Below are positions 8,057 to 16,587 of a stretch of 42,306 bases of DNA, in pieces (the stretch's first letter is position 1; every line of letters begins with the position of its first letter). The position numbers and the translations under genes are program-made. Source of the DNA: Oscillospiraceae bacterium (GTDB taxonomy: Bacteria > Bacillota > Clostridia > Oscillospirales > Ruminococcaceae); contig JAFUAD010000028.1 in the NCBI GenBank assembly GCA_017460835.1, positions 1 through 42,306 on the forward strand. The letters run 5' to 3'. The notes beneath the pieces are model-generated. The model had not been told where the DNA came from and searched no databases. It saw only the letters and a program-made list of their open reading frames with translations.

Positions 8057-9854
8057 AGTGAACCAGTCACTCCGGCAGGGCTTCGGGCGCGGCCCGGGCA
8101 GGCTCGGCGCGCCGGTCGAAAAGGCTGAGAACAGCGGCAAAACGCTGAAGCGCCTCCTCTCGTATTTCCGTTCGGAGATGTTCTTTGTCATCATCATGTC
8201 GCTGACGGTTCTGATCAGTGTCGTCGCATCGGTTCTGGCGCCGAGCTTTCAGAGTAAATCCATTGACCATATCGTGTATGCCAGATACGGCTCGGTTCCG
8301 CGCGTTCTGGTCATCATGCTGATCCTGTATCTGATTCACGGCATCGCGACGCTGGTGCAGGGCTGGCTCAGTGCCTCGCTCAGCCAGCGGATCGTCAGCC
8401 GCCTGCGGAAGCAGCTCTTTGACAAGATCGTGCATCTGCCGATCTCCTACATAGACTCCCACTCGCACGGCGACCTCATCAGCCGCATGACCAATGATGC
8501 GGAGAACATCTCCAATATCATCTCCTCATCGCTGAGCTCGCTGTTTTCCGGCATATTGACGCTGATCGGCACGCTCATTATGATGATGTATTACAGCGTC
8601 CCGCTGGGGTTCCTCTCCTGCTCGACTGTCATCCTGACCGTATTCTTCACGGGCTTTATGTCCAAGCATATGCGGAAATTCTTTGTCAAGCGGCAGGTTC
8701 TGCTCGGCAAGCTCAACGGAACCGTCGAGGAAATGGTGACGAACTACAAGACGATTTCGGCGTATAATCAGCAGGAGCGCGTCATCGGCGAATTCTCCGA
8801 CACCGCCGACCGCCTGACGAAAACCGGCATCATCGCGGAGATCATCGCAAACTGCATGGGCCCGGTTATGAACATGCTGAGCAATGTTTCCTTTGTGATC
8901 GTCTCAGTCTGCGGCGCTTATTTTGCATGGAAGCACTATATTACCGTCGGTGTCATCTCCGCATTCATCATCTACTCCAAGCAGTTTTCCCGCCCGATCA
9001 ACGAGCTGGCGCAGCTCTACGGCCAGATTCAGACCGCGATCGCCGGCGCCGAGCGGGTATTCTCGGTGCTCGACGAGGAGACAGAGGATTTCGCCGGCGA
9101 GGAGCTCGGCGAGGTCAAGGGTGTCATCGAATTCAAGCATGTCGATTTCTCGTATGTTCCCGGCAAAAAGATCATCTCCGACTTCAATCTCCGGATTGCC
9201 TCCGGAAAGAAGATCGCGCTGGTCGGCTCGACCGGAAGCGGCAAGACCACGATTATCAATCTGCTGATGCGCTTTTATGAGATCGACAGCGGCGAGATCC
9301 GGCTGGACGGCAAAAATATCCGGGAGCTCCGGCTCGATCAGCTCCGCGACAGCATCGGCATCGTCTTGCAGGACACCAAGCTCTTTTCCGATACAATCCG
9401 CGCAAATCTCTCCTATGCGGTTGAAAATCCGACACAGGAGGAGCTGGATCAGGCGGCGAAATTCAGCCATTGCGACAAGCTCATCGCAAAGCTGCCGGAG
9501 CAGTATGACACCATGCTCTCGCAGACAAGCGTCAGTCTCTCGCAGGGCGAGCAGCAGCTCATTGCAATCGGCCGGGCGTTTCTCTCCGCGCCGAATATCC
9601 TGATTCTCGATGAAGCGACCTCCAATGTGGATACCCGAACCGAGCAGAATATTCAGGATGCGATGAATATGCTGATGAAGGACCGCACGAGCCTGATTAT
9701 TGCGCACCGGCTCTCGACCATTCAGGATGCCGATATGATCATTGTCATGGATCAAGGCAGGATCGTCGAAGCCGGAAACCACAGCGATCTGCTGCGGCGC
9801 GGCGGAAAGTATCACGAGCTTTACATGACGCAGTTTGCCGGTCAGGCGACCTGA
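8043..9854 (+). CDS. ABC exporter, catalytic half (TMD-NBD), pair 1
   Basis: About 603 residues with a six-helix membrane domain after a short cytosolic N-terminus. The NBD has Walker A GSTGSGKTT (about 395), signature LSQGEQQL (about 499), Walker B ILILDEAT (about 519) and switch His in IIAHRLS. It carries the intact catalytic Glu and His that its partner lacks, so the pair likely forms a heterodimer with one working ATP site. GTG 8043 is preferred because AAAGGAGG (8026-8033) lies 9 bases upstream; ATG 8034 abuts the ribosome site. It overlaps the partner's end by 14 bases, consistent with translational coupling. No regulator gene sits beside this pair. Confidence 0.9.
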   Translation: MKQSEVNQSLRQGFGRGPGRLGAPVEKAENSGKTLKRLLSYFRSEMFFVIIMSLTVLISVVASVLAPSFQSKSIDHIVYARYGSVPRVLVIMLILYLIHGIATLVQGWLSASLSQRIVSRLRKQLFDKIVHLPISYIDSHSHGDLISRMTNDAENISNIISSSLSSLFSGILTLIGTLIMMMYYSVPLGFLSCSTVILTVFFTGFMSKHMRKFFVKRQVLLGKLNGTVEEMVTNYKTISAYNQQERVIGEFSDTADRLTKTGIIAEIIANCMGPVMNMLSNVSFVIVSVCGAYFAWKHYITVGVISAFIIYSKQFSRPINELAQLYGQIQTAIAGAERVFSVLDEETEDFAGEELGEVKGVIEFKHVDFSYVPGKKIISDFNLRIASGKKIALVGSTGSGKTTIINLLMRFYEIDSGEIRLDGKNIRELRLDQLRDSIGIVLQDTKLFSDTIRANLSYAVENPTQEELDQAAKFSHCDKLIAKLPEQYDTMLSQTSVSLSQGEQQLIAIGRAFLSAPNILILDEATSNVDTRTEQNIQDAMNMLMKDRTSLIIAHRLSTIQDADMIIVMDQGRIVEAGNHSDLLRRGGKYHELYMTQFAGQAT

Positions 9855-9870
9855 ACGGCTCCGTACAGAC

Positions 9871-9902
9871 AAAAATCCCATGCGTGCCTGCATGGGATTT
9901 TT
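9871..9902. terminator. Bidirectional terminator between ABC pair 1 and the HD gene
   Basis: The 13-bp perfect stem AAAAATCCCATGC/GCATGGGATTTTT with a 6-base loop sits between the convergent stops at 9854 and 9904, with T-runs in both directions. Confidence 0.9.
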
Positions 9903-9903
9903 G

Positions 9904-10506
9904 TTATTCGTTCTTCAGAATGCCCTCCTCGGTTGCCCTGCGGATGATCTCATGCGCAAGCTCTCCGAGCTTTTCCGAGCCCTCAGAGATTTTCTGCATC
10001 CTGCCCTCGACCTGCGAGCGCCGTGTGCCGTGCTCCTTCCATGAGAGCCCGTGCTTTGTGTAATTCAGCAAAAGCGGCTGAATGCGGTCAAGCGCTGCGG
10101 CAAACCGCGCTTCGGGCGTGCTGCCCGCTTCAAATTCCTCCCAGAGCCGCCGCAGATAAGGCCCCTGATCGGGCGGCAGCAGGCTGAACAGCCGGTCGGC
10201 GGCACGCTGCTCGCGCTCGGCCTTCGTCGCATTTCCGGCATCGTCATAGGCGTAGGTATCGCCCGCGTCGATCTCCACAACATCGTGAATCAGCACCGTT
10301 GCCAGCACCTTTTGCAGATCAACCGGTTCATTTGCGTATTCGTGCAGCACCAGCGCCAGCATCGCCAGATGCCACGCATGCTCAGCGTCATTTTCCTTGC
10401 GCTCCTCATGCAGCACATAGGTCTGCCGGTAGATATTCTTCATTCTGTCCATTTCCAGCAAAAATGCAAGCTGATCGGAAAAACGCGCATCATCGGGAAT
10501 TATCAT
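9904..10506 (-). CDS. HD-domain phosphohydrolase (YfbR/HDDC2-like)
   Basis: 200 residues with the HD metal-binding pattern: Y31-V-L-H, 'AEHAWHLAML' around residue 42, 'IHDVVEIDAGD' around 73-83, and a later Asp in 'LDRIQPLLLNY' around 140. This arrangement and length match the HDDC2/YfbR group, whose characterised members are 5'-deoxynucleotidases acting on dNMPs. Its ATG overlaps the stop of the upstream reductase as ATGA, so the two are translationally coupled. The substrate is inferred from family only. Confidence 0.85.
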   Translation of the reverse strand: MIIPDDARFSDQLAFLLEMDRMKNIYRQTYVLHEERKENDAEHAWHLAMLALVLHEYANEPVDLQKVLATVLIHDVVEIDAGDTYAYDDAGNATKAEREQRAADRLFSLLPPDQGPYLRRLWEEFEAGSTPEARFAAALDRIQPLLLNYTKHGLSWKEHGTRRSQVEGRMQKISEGSEKLGELAHEIIRRATEEGILKNE

Positions 10507-11216
10507 ATCAAAAAGCCTCCGTTTACCGGGATGATCTGCCCGGTGATGAATTTTGCCTGCTCTGAAGCGAGAAACGCCGCAGTATCTGCAATGTCCTCCG
10601 GCGTCCCGATCGTCCCGATCGGGGTCTGGTCGGCGAGCGACTGCATGGTCTGCGCATCGTGCATGCGGTTCATCTCCGTATCAATCACGCCGGGAGAGAT
10701 GCAGTTCACGCGGATGCCGCTCGGCCCGACCTCCTGCGCCAGTGCCTTCGTAAAGCCAATGACAGCCGCCTTTGCCGCGGAATAATGCACCTCACAGGCA
10801 GCGCCGCACTGCCCCCATACCGACGCAATATTGATGATGCAGCCGCTGTGTTCGCGGATCATGTCGGGAAGCAGCATCTTGGTTGTATGCATGACACCGC
10901 CGACATTGACGAGAAACAGCCGGAGCGCCTGTTCATCCGGGATATCCTGATAGAGCCCGGAAAGCGCCATACCGGCATTGTTGACCAGCAAATCAAGTTT
11001 CCCGTATGTTTCGCGGATTTCGTCAGTCATGCGGTCGATCTGCGCAAAATCGCCCAGATCTGCCTGCATCGGAATTCCGCCGGTCTGCTCTGCGATTTTG
11101 CATGCCGCTTCTGCGGATTTGTTGTAATGCACGATCACGGTATAGCCGTCCGCAGCAAGCCGGGCGGCGATTGCGGCACCGATTCCGCGCGATGCGCCGG
11201 TTACAAGCGCCAGCAT
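10503..11216 (-). CDS. Short-chain dehydrogenase/reductase, FabG-like
   Basis: 237 residues with a Rossmann fold: TGASRGIG nucleotide motif at 6-13, NNAG around 85, catalytic Ser in 'IINIASVWG' and Tyr-Lys in 'YSAAKAA', and a C-terminus ending GGFLI. The length and sequence fit 3-oxoacyl-ACP reductase-like SDRs. The YmfI type, which reduces the 5-aminopentanone group on elongation factor P in Firmicutes, is a possible identity I cannot confirm. The ATG at 11216 follows GGAGGTGATCGG, an excellent ribosome site, so upstream in-frame codons to 11531 are discarded. It overlaps the HD gene by 4 bases. Confidence 0.85.
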   Translation of the reverse strand: MLALVTGASRGIGAAIAARLAADGYTVIVHYNKSAEAACKIAEQTGGIPMQADLGDFAQIDRMTDEIRETYGKLDLLVNNAGMALSGLYQDIPDEQALRLFLVNVGGVMHTTKMLLPDMIREHSGCIINIASVWGQCGAACEVHYSAAKAAVIGFTKALAQEVGPSGIRVNCISPGVIDTEMNRMHDAQTMQSLADQTPIGTIGTPEDIADTAAFLASEQAKFITGQIIPVNGGFLI

Positions 11217-11251
11217 CCGATCACCTCCGAATGAAACTTTGAAAGTGCTTC

Positions 11252-11280
11252 TTGCATATTTCTTCGATCTATGGTATAAT
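11252..11280 (+). promoter_or_regulatory. Promoter of the DUF896 gene
   Basis: -35 TTGCAT (11252-11257), 17-bp spacer, -10 TATAAT (11275-11280), 26 bases before the start. Confidence 0.8.
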
Positions 11281-11306
11281 AGCGAAAAAGGAAAGGATGG
11301 ATTACA

Positions 11307-11528
11307 ATGGAAAAAAAGCTGATCGACCGCATCAATGAGCTCGCGCACAAGGCAAAAACCGTCGGGCTGACGGAGGAGGAGCTTGCCGAGCGCGAGACAC
11401 TGCGGAACGAATACCGTGCGGCATTCCGCCGGAGCCTCGTCGGCACGCTGGAGCATACCGTCATTGTCGATCAGGAGGGCCATGTCATCCGCCGTGTCGC
11501 GGATGCACATAAGGAGACACAGGAATAA
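11307..11528 (+). CDS. DUF896 (UPF0291/YnzC-like) small protein
   Basis: 73 residues, starting MEKKLIDRINELAHKAK, then 'GLTEEELAERETLRNEY' and a charged C-terminus. This is the helix-hairpin pattern of the DUF896/UPF0291 family found across Firmicutes, whose function is poorly defined; B. subtilis YnzC and SOS-linked YneB-operon relatives belong to the group. It has GGAAAGG as ribosome site and its own promoter. It stands alone on the plus strand between minus-strand genes. Confidence 0.85.
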   Translation: MEKKLIDRINELAHKAKTVGLTEEELAERETLRNEYRAAFRRSLVGTLEHTVIVDQEGHVIRRVADAHKETQE

Positions 11529-11559
11529 CAAAAAGCGTTCCGGCAGAATGCCGAAACGC
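11529..11559 (-). terminator. Terminator of tRNA-Leu
   Basis: On the minus strand the stem GCGTT...GGCA/TGCC...AACGC (11535-11559) is followed by TTTTTGTTATT. It sits 26 bases past the tRNA 3' end and just after the DUF896 stop, so it may serve both. Confidence 0.7.
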
Positions 11560-11584
11560 CTGATGCGGGATCATCGCCCCGAAA

Positions 11585-11668
11585 TGCTGCTGACCGGACT
11601 TGAACCGGTACGGTGTATCCACCGAGAGATTTTAAGTCTCTTGCGTCTGCCGATTTCGCCACAGCAGC
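11585..11668 (-). tRNA. tRNA-Leu (anticodon UAA)
   Basis: An 84-nt class II tRNA. Acceptor stem GCTGCTG/CAGCAGC with discriminator A, D-arm GCGAAATCGGCAGACGC, anticodon stem-loop AGAGACTTAAAATCTCT giving UAA, a long variable arm CGGTGGATACACCG, and T-arm CCGGTTCAAGTCCGG. No 3' CCA is encoded; TTT follows the discriminator. Confidence 0.97.
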
Positions 11669-11680
11669 TTCTGCTTCATT

Positions 11681-11709
11681 ATTATAACACAATCCCGCAT
11701 AATTGTCAA
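11681..11709 (-). promoter_or_regulatory. Consensus promoter of tRNA-Leu
   Basis: On the minus strand, TTGACA (11704-11709), 17-bp spacer and TATAAT (11681-11686), a perfect sigma-A consensus, 12 bases upstream of the mature 5' end. Confidence 0.9.
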
Positions 11710-11716
11710 GACTGAA

Positions 11717-11757
11717 CGGGCAGCAGGAACACATCGGTTTCTGCTGCCCGCTTTTTT
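11717..11757 (+). terminator. Strong hairpin terminator downstream of the GtrA stop
   Basis: The 10-bp stem CGGGCAGCAG/CTGCTGCCCG has CTTTTTTG on its plus-strand 3' side. It lies immediately after the minus-strand GtrA stop at 11759. The T-run favours plus-direction termination, but the stem can also end the GtrA operon and insulate the tRNA promoter. Confidence 0.6.
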
Positions 11758-11758
11758 G

Positions 11759-12298
11759 TTATTCTGTTTCCTCTGCTGATTCAGATTGCGCAGTCTCCTT
11801 GTCAGGCTCCTGCTTGCCGCCTTTTTTGCGGAAGACGATCAGCTTGCTGATGATATAATTCAGCGCAAGAATCACAAACTGCGACAGAATCGTCATCAGG
11901 ATATAATTCCAGCCGAAAATCGCCGGGAGCTCCATGATCGCAAGCTCCAGAAAATAGGTCGCGCCGCGCCCGCCGAAGAAGGTCAGCATTTCGCGCAGAA
12001 CTGCCTTTTTCTCGTGCGTTTCGCTGTGAAACACATATTTCTTGTTCACGACAAAGGCAAAAGTCGCACAGATCAGCCATGAAATCGTGGTATTCAGCCC
12101 GTTCGGGATCGCCTGTTTGTCAACGGAATATCCCGCAAGGGCAAAGAGCTCTCTGCCTGCGAGCTTTGTCAGAATCGAAAGCAGCGTCGTCCATGCACCG
12201 TAGTAGCAGTAACGCCAGACATCCTCGTATTTATCCCACAGCCGTTTGATCGGCTTCGGCATCAGCCTGAGCACGAATTGAAGCAGCGCTTCCAGCAT
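11759..12298 (-). CDS. GtrA-family membrane protein
   Basis: 179 residues with four hydrophobic helices (about 28-50, 68-90, 108-125, 130-150) and the GtrA signature 'FVVNKKYVF' between helices 2 and 3. GtrA-like proteins are thought to flip or present polyprenyl-linked sugars for cell-envelope glycosylation. The C-terminus is charged and Gln/Glu-rich. It is the last gene of the MarR-ABC-ABC operon, 24 bases after the exporter stop, so it is probably co-transcribed. Whether it shares a function with the exporter is unclear. Confidence 0.8.
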   Translation of the reverse strand: MLEALLQFVLRLMPKPIKRLWDKYEDVWRYCYYGAWTTLLSILTKLAGRELFALAGYSVDKQAIPNGLNTTISWLICATFAFVVNKKYVFHSETHEKKAVLREMLTFFGGRGATYFLELAIMELPAIFGWNYILMTILSQFVILALNYIISKLIVFRKKGGKQEPDKETAQSESAEETE

Positions 12299-12322
12299 GC
12301 TGTCACACTCCTGTTTCGTTGA

Positions 12323-14242
12323 TTATTCCAGTTCAAATGCACCGGTGTAGAGCTGGTAATAGGTACCCTTCTTCGCAAGCAGCGATTCATGGCTGCCGCG
12401 CTCGATAATTCTGCCGTGATCGAGCACCATGATGACATCGGAATTGCGGACGGTCGAGAGGCGGTGCGCAATCACAAAGACCGTTCTGCCCTTCATCAGC
12501 GCATCCATGCCGCGGGAGACGATCGCCTCGGTTCTGGTGTCGATCGAGGAGGTCGCCTCGTCGAGAATCATGACCGGCGGGTCGGCGACTGCCGCTCTTG
12601 CAATTGCGATGAGCTGCCGCTGTCCCTGCGAGAGGTTCGCGCCGTTTCCGGTCAGCATGGTATCATAGCCCTCGGGCAGTCTCGTGATGAAATCATCGGC
12701 GCCCGCGAGCTTTGCGGCATCGCGGCACTGTTCATCCGTCGCATCCAGTCTGCCGTAGCGGATGTTGTCCATCACCGTTCCGGTAAACAGGTTCGTTTCC
12801 TGCAATACGATTCCGAGCGATCTGCGCAGATCGGACTTCCGGATTTTGTTGATGTTGATGCCGTCGTAGCGGATTTTTCCGTCGGCGATATCATAGAAGC
12901 GGTTGATCAGATTCGTGATCGTGGTCTTGCCGGCACCGGTCGCGCCGACAAACGCAACCTTCTGACCCGGCTTTGCGAACACGGTCACATCATGCAGCAC
13001 GGTTTTGCCCTCCTCATAGGCAAAATCGACCTCATTCATCGTGACCTCGCCCTGAAGCGGTGTATAGGACACCGTTCCGTCGGCGCTGTGCGGGTGCTTC
13101 CATGCCCAGATATGCGTCCGCTCGTCGGTTTCGGTCAGGGTACCGTCCGCATTGTACTTTGCATTGACCATTGTCACATAGCCGTCGTCGGTTTCCGGCT
13201 GTTCATCCATCAGATCGAAGATTCTGTTCGCGCCCGCAACCGCCATGACAATGGCATTGAGCTGCTGTGTGAGCTGGTTCAGGTTGCCGGTGAACTGCTT
13301 GGTCATATTGAGAAACGGTACAAGAATGCTGATGCTGAGCGCCATGCCGGAAACGGAGAGGTTGCGGACATGATAATGCAGCAGCGCGCCGCCGACCGCA
13401 GCAATCAGCACATAGAGGATATTGCCGATATTCAGGATGATCGGCGCCAGCGCATTGGCGTAGGCATTGGCGCGGTAGCTGTCCTGAAAGAGCTGCTCAT
13501 TGACCTCGTCAAATTCCTTCTTGCACTGCTCCTCGCGGCAGAAAACCTGCACGACCTTCTGCCCGTTCATGATCTCCTGCACATAGCCCTCTGCCTGACC
13601 AACCGACCTCTGCTGCCGTACAAAATACTTTGCAGAGCCGCCGCCCAGCTTCTTTGAGACAAAGAGCATCAGCGCCACACCGGCCAGAACGACCAGCGTC
13701 AGCCAGACGCTGTAATAGATCATGATTGCAAAGACAAACAGCACGATCGCGCCCGCCTGAATCATGGTCGGCAGGGACTGCGAAATCAGCTGCCGGAGCG
13801 TGTCGATATCGTTCGTGTAGTAGCTCATGATATCACCGTGCTGGTGTGTATCAAAGAAGCGGATCGGGAAATTCTGCATCTTGTCAAACATCGTGCAGCG
13901 CATCTTGTTCAGAAAGCCCTGCGTCATCACTGCCATGAGCTGCTGGTACAGCGTCATCGCGATAATCGACAGCACATACAGCCCGATCAGCAGCCCGACC
14001 TTCGGCAGGATCGCGTCCTTTGCGGCATTCCAGTCACCGGACTCTGACCATTTTTCGATATCCGCGATGACCTTCTGCACAAAGACCGCCGGAATCGACG
14101 ACACCGCCGCCGAGAACAGGATGCAGAGCATCGTAAGCGGCAGCATCACCGGATAAAACCCGCGCAGCATCTTCAGGACACGGAACAGCGAGCGAAATGC
14201 ATCCCCCTTTGTGGCGGGCGGGCCGTAGTTTTTACGCGGCAT
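12323..14242 (-). CDS. ABC exporter, catalytic half (TMD-NBD), pair 2
   Basis: 639 residues. Membrane helices span about 35-330. An extra loop of about 45 residues ('YVTMVNAKYNADGTLTETDE' and 'IWAWKHPHSADGTV') precedes the NBD and is seen in a subset of clostridial exporters. The NBD has Walker A GATGAGKTT, signature LSQGQRQL, Walker B MILDEAT and switch His in VIAHRLS, so it is the working half. The start ATG at 14242 has GGAGGT 7 bases upstream, inside the end of the preceding gene, with which it overlaps by 11 bases. It should pair with the 14232-15980 product. Confidence 0.9.
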   Translation of the reverse strand: MPRKNYGPPATKGDAFRSLFRVLKMLRGFYPVMLPLTMLCILFSAAVSSIPAVFVQKVIADIEKWSESGDWNAAKDAILPKVGLLIGLYVLSIIAMTLYQQLMAVMTQGFLNKMRCTMFDKMQNFPIRFFDTHQHGDIMSYYTNDIDTLRQLISQSLPTMIQAGAIVLFVFAIMIYYSVWLTLVVLAGVALMLFVSKKLGGGSAKYFVRQQRSVGQAEGYVQEIMNGQKVVQVFCREEQCKKEFDEVNEQLFQDSYRANAYANALAPIILNIGNILYVLIAAVGGALLHYHVRNLSVSGMALSISILVPFLNMTKQFTGNLNQLTQQLNAIVMAVAGANRIFDLMDEQPETDDGYVTMVNAKYNADGTLTETDERTHIWAWKHPHSADGTVSYTPLQGEVTMNEVDFAYEEGKTVLHDVTVFAKPGQKVAFVGATGAGKTTITNLINRFYDIADGKIRYDGININKIRKSDLRRSLGIVLQETNLFTGTVMDNIRYGRLDATDEQCRDAAKLAGADDFITRLPEGYDTMLTGNGANLSQGQRQLIAIARAAVADPPVMILDEATSSIDTRTEAIVSRGMDALMKGRTVFVIAHRLSTVRNSDVIMVLDHGRIIERGSHESLLAKKGTYYQLYTGAFELE

Positions 14243-15980
14243 CGTCATCACCTCCGTGTGTCTGCTGCTCATAGACCTCGCGGTAGATCGCGCTCTTTTC
14301 CATGAGCTCGTCATGCTTGCCGACCATCTCAATTTTGCCGTTGTCCATGACAACGATCATGTCGGCATCCTGCACAGAGGCGATTCTCTGCGCGATGATT
14401 ATTTTAGTTGTCTCCGGAATGAACTTTTTGAATCCGGAGCGGATGTATGCATCGGTTTTCATGTCAACCGCACTGGTGGAATCGTCCAGAATGAGAATCT
14501 TCGGCTTTTTCAGCAGTGCGCGGGCGATGCAGAGCCGCTGTTTCTGTCCGCCGGAGACATTGCTTCCGCCCTGCTCGATCATGGTATCGTAGCCGTCCGG
14601 GAAGGCTGTCACAAAGTCATGCGCCTGAGAGAGCTTACACGCTTCGATCAGCTCCTCATCGGTCGCATTGGGATTGCCCCAGCGCAGATTCTCCTTGATC
14701 GTCCCGGAGAACAGAACATTCTTTTGCAGCACCATTGCGACATTGTCCCGCAGCGTATTGAGATCGTAGCTGCGCACATCGACACCCCCGACCCTGACGC
14801 TGCCCTCGGTCACATCATAGAGCCGCGCGATCAGCTGCACGAGCGAAGATTTCGATGAACCGGTGCCGCCGATGATGCCGACCGTCGCGCCGGACGGGAT
14901 ATGGAGGCTGATATCCGAGAGCGCGTTTTTTTGCGCCTTGCTCGAATATTTGAAGCTGACATCCTCAAAATCAACAGCGCCGTTTTCGACAGTCCGGACA
15001 GCATTTTCGGGATTGTGAATATCCGGCACCTCCGCCAGCACCTCGGAAATCCGCTTGATCGACTCCGCGGACATCGTCAGCATGACATAGATCATCGAAA
15101 GCATCATCAGCTGAATCAGAATCTGGAAGCCGTAGGTCAGCATACCGGAGATCTGTCCGACGTCGATTCCCTTGCCGGTGATAATCAGCCGGGAGCCGAC
15201 GATCAGAATAAATGCCATGTTGAAATACAGGCAAAGCTGCATCAGCGGGCCGTTCAGCGCGACAATGCGTTCGGCGCGCGTGAAATCCTTGCAGATATCC
15301 TCAGATGCCGCATGGAATTTTGTTTTCTCGTATTCCTCACGCGAAAAGCCCTTGACAACGCGCATTCCGCGGACATTTTCCTCGATGGATTCATTCAGCC
15401 GGTCGTATTTCTTGAACACTCTGCGGAAGGCCGGCATCGCCTTTTTGGAAATGACAATCAGGCCAAACAACATCACCGGGATGACAACTACAAAGGTTCC
15501 GGCGAGCATTCCGCCCATGATAAACGCCATCGTAATGCTGAACAGCAGCATCAGCGGGGCGCGGACGGCGATTCGCGTCATCATCATAAACGCCATCTGC
15601 ACATTGGAGATATCGGTCGTCAGTCTCGTCACGAGCGACGAGGTCGAGAACTTGTCGATATTGCTGAACGAAAAGCTCTGTACCTGACCGAAAATATCGT
15701 GGCGCACATTCTTTGCAAATCCGGCAGAGGCTTTCGCGGAGGTCATGCCCGCGCCGCCGCCGCATGCCAGCGAGATCACGGTCAGAATGAGCAGAATCAC
15801 GCCGATTTTATAAATATACGACAGCTCTGCGCCGTTTTTGATGTGATTGACCAGATCGGCGGTCAGATATGGAATAAACGCCTCGATGATGACCTCGCCG
15901 GTGATAAAAATAATCGTGAGGATAGTCGGCAATTTATATTCCCGCAAACATCGGGATATGGTACGAAACATAAACCGCAT
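14232..15980 (-). CDS. ABC exporter, degenerate-site half (TMD-NBD), pair 2
   Basis: 582 residues, with six membrane helices then an NBD. Walker A reads GGTGSSKSS (Ser replaces the usual Gly before Lys), the signature is VSGGQKQR, Walker B is LILDDST with Asp in place of the catalytic Glu, and the switch residue is Gln (IIAQRIAS). This is the non-catalytic subunit of a heterodimeric exporter. It begins 10 bases after the MarR stop, with AAAGGAG just upstream. A second ATG, three codons in, has better spacing. Confidence 0.9.
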   Translation of the reverse strand: MRFMFRTISRCLREYKLPTILTIIFITGEVIIEAFIPYLTADLVNHIKNGAELSYIYKIGVILLILTVISLACGGGAGMTSAKASAGFAKNVRHDIFGQVQSFSFSNIDKFSTSSLVTRLTTDISNVQMAFMMMTRIAVRAPLMLLFSITMAFIMGGMLAGTFVVVIPVMLFGLIVISKKAMPAFRRVFKKYDRLNESIEENVRGMRVVKGFSREEYEKTKFHAASEDICKDFTRAERIVALNGPLMQLCLYFNMAFILIVGSRLIITGKGIDVGQISGMLTYGFQILIQLMMLSMIYVMLTMSAESIKRISEVLAEVPDIHNPENAVRTVENGAVDFEDVSFKYSSKAQKNALSDISLHIPSGATVGIIGGTGSSKSSLVQLIARLYDVTEGSVRVGGVDVRSYDLNTLRDNVAMVLQKNVLFSGTIKENLRWGNPNATDEELIEACKLSQAHDFVTAFPDGYDTMIEQGGSNVSGGQKQRLCIARALLKKPKILILDDSTSAVDMKTDAYIRSGFKKFIPETTKIIIAQRIASVQDADMIVVMDNGKIEMVGKHDELMEKSAIYREVYEQQTHGGDDDAA

Positions 15981-15989
15981 CCGCTCCTT

Positions 15990-16448
15990 TCAGGTTTCGT
16001 TGTTGAGATTTTGCTGCATTCTCCGCAGAAAGCCGTGCAGCACTTGGAGTTCGCTTTCGGAAAAGCCCTGCGTCAGTGCGGCCTCAAGCCGCCCCTGCTC
16101 CGCACGGATCTGCTCGGTCACAGCCCTGCCGCGTTCCGTCAGGACAATTTTTTTGACTCTGTCATCGCAGGCGACCCGCGACCGCTCGATCAGCTGATCC
16201 TTTTCCAGCGACGCAACGAGCTTTGAGATGCCGGAGCGGCAGATATGGATTACTTTTTCCAGATCGCGCTGATAGATGTCCTCACCCTCGTGGTCGGAGA
16301 GATACCCCATGATCCAGCCGTAGGCAGCGCCCTTGCGGTCAAGCTCATGCTGAAACTGCATCCGCTCGACCCTGTGCTTGATCGCACTGTTCAGGCAGTG
16401 CATTGCCAGCAGTGTCCGCTGTTCCAATGGCCTCACCTTTCCTTTCAT
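15990..16448 (-). CDS. MarR-family transcriptional regulator
   Basis: Up to 152 residues with a winged-helix domain: recognition-helix region 'HICRSGISKLVASLEKDQLI' and wing 'RVACDDRVKKIVLTERGR'. It heads the operon with ABC pair 2 and GtrA, as is typical for MarR repressors controlling their own drug exporter. The start is uncertain. ATG 16448 has no ribosome site and lies only about 18 bases from the predicted transcription start, whereas TTG 16427 has AAAGG 8 bases upstream and gives the N-terminus MEQRTLLAMH. The ligand is unknown. Confidence 0.88.
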   Translation of the reverse strand: MKGKVRPLEQRTLLAMHCLNSAIKHRVERMQFQHELDRKGAAYGWIMGYLSDHEGEDIYQRDLEKVIHICRSGISKLVASLEKDQLIERSRVACDDRVKKIVLTERGRAVTEQIRAEQGRLEAALTQGFSESELQVLHGFLRRMQQNLNNET

Positions 16449-16472
16449 GCTTCTGACTGTTCACCAAGAAAC

Positions 16473-16501
16473 ATTATACAGCGAATAGCCCAAAATGTCA
16501 A
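16473..16501 (-). promoter_or_regulatory. Consensus promoter of the MarR-ABC-GtrA operon
   Basis: On the minus strand, TTGACA (16496-16501), 17-bp spacer and TATAAT (16473-16478). No clear palindromic MarR operator could be picked out by eye. Confidence 0.9.
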
Positions 16502-16537
16502 GTGATAATTTGGCGAAAAGCACTATATGCCCGCACG

Positions 16538-16574
16538 AAAAAATGCTTGCTGAAAATCATGTTCTCAGCAAGCA
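16538..16574 (-). terminator. Terminator after dtd
   Basis: On the minus strand the 10-bp stem TGCTTGCTGA/TCAGCAAGCA (16544-16574) is followed by TTTTTT. It ends the met operon. Confidence 0.9.
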
Positions 16575-16587
16575 AATTTTGTATATT

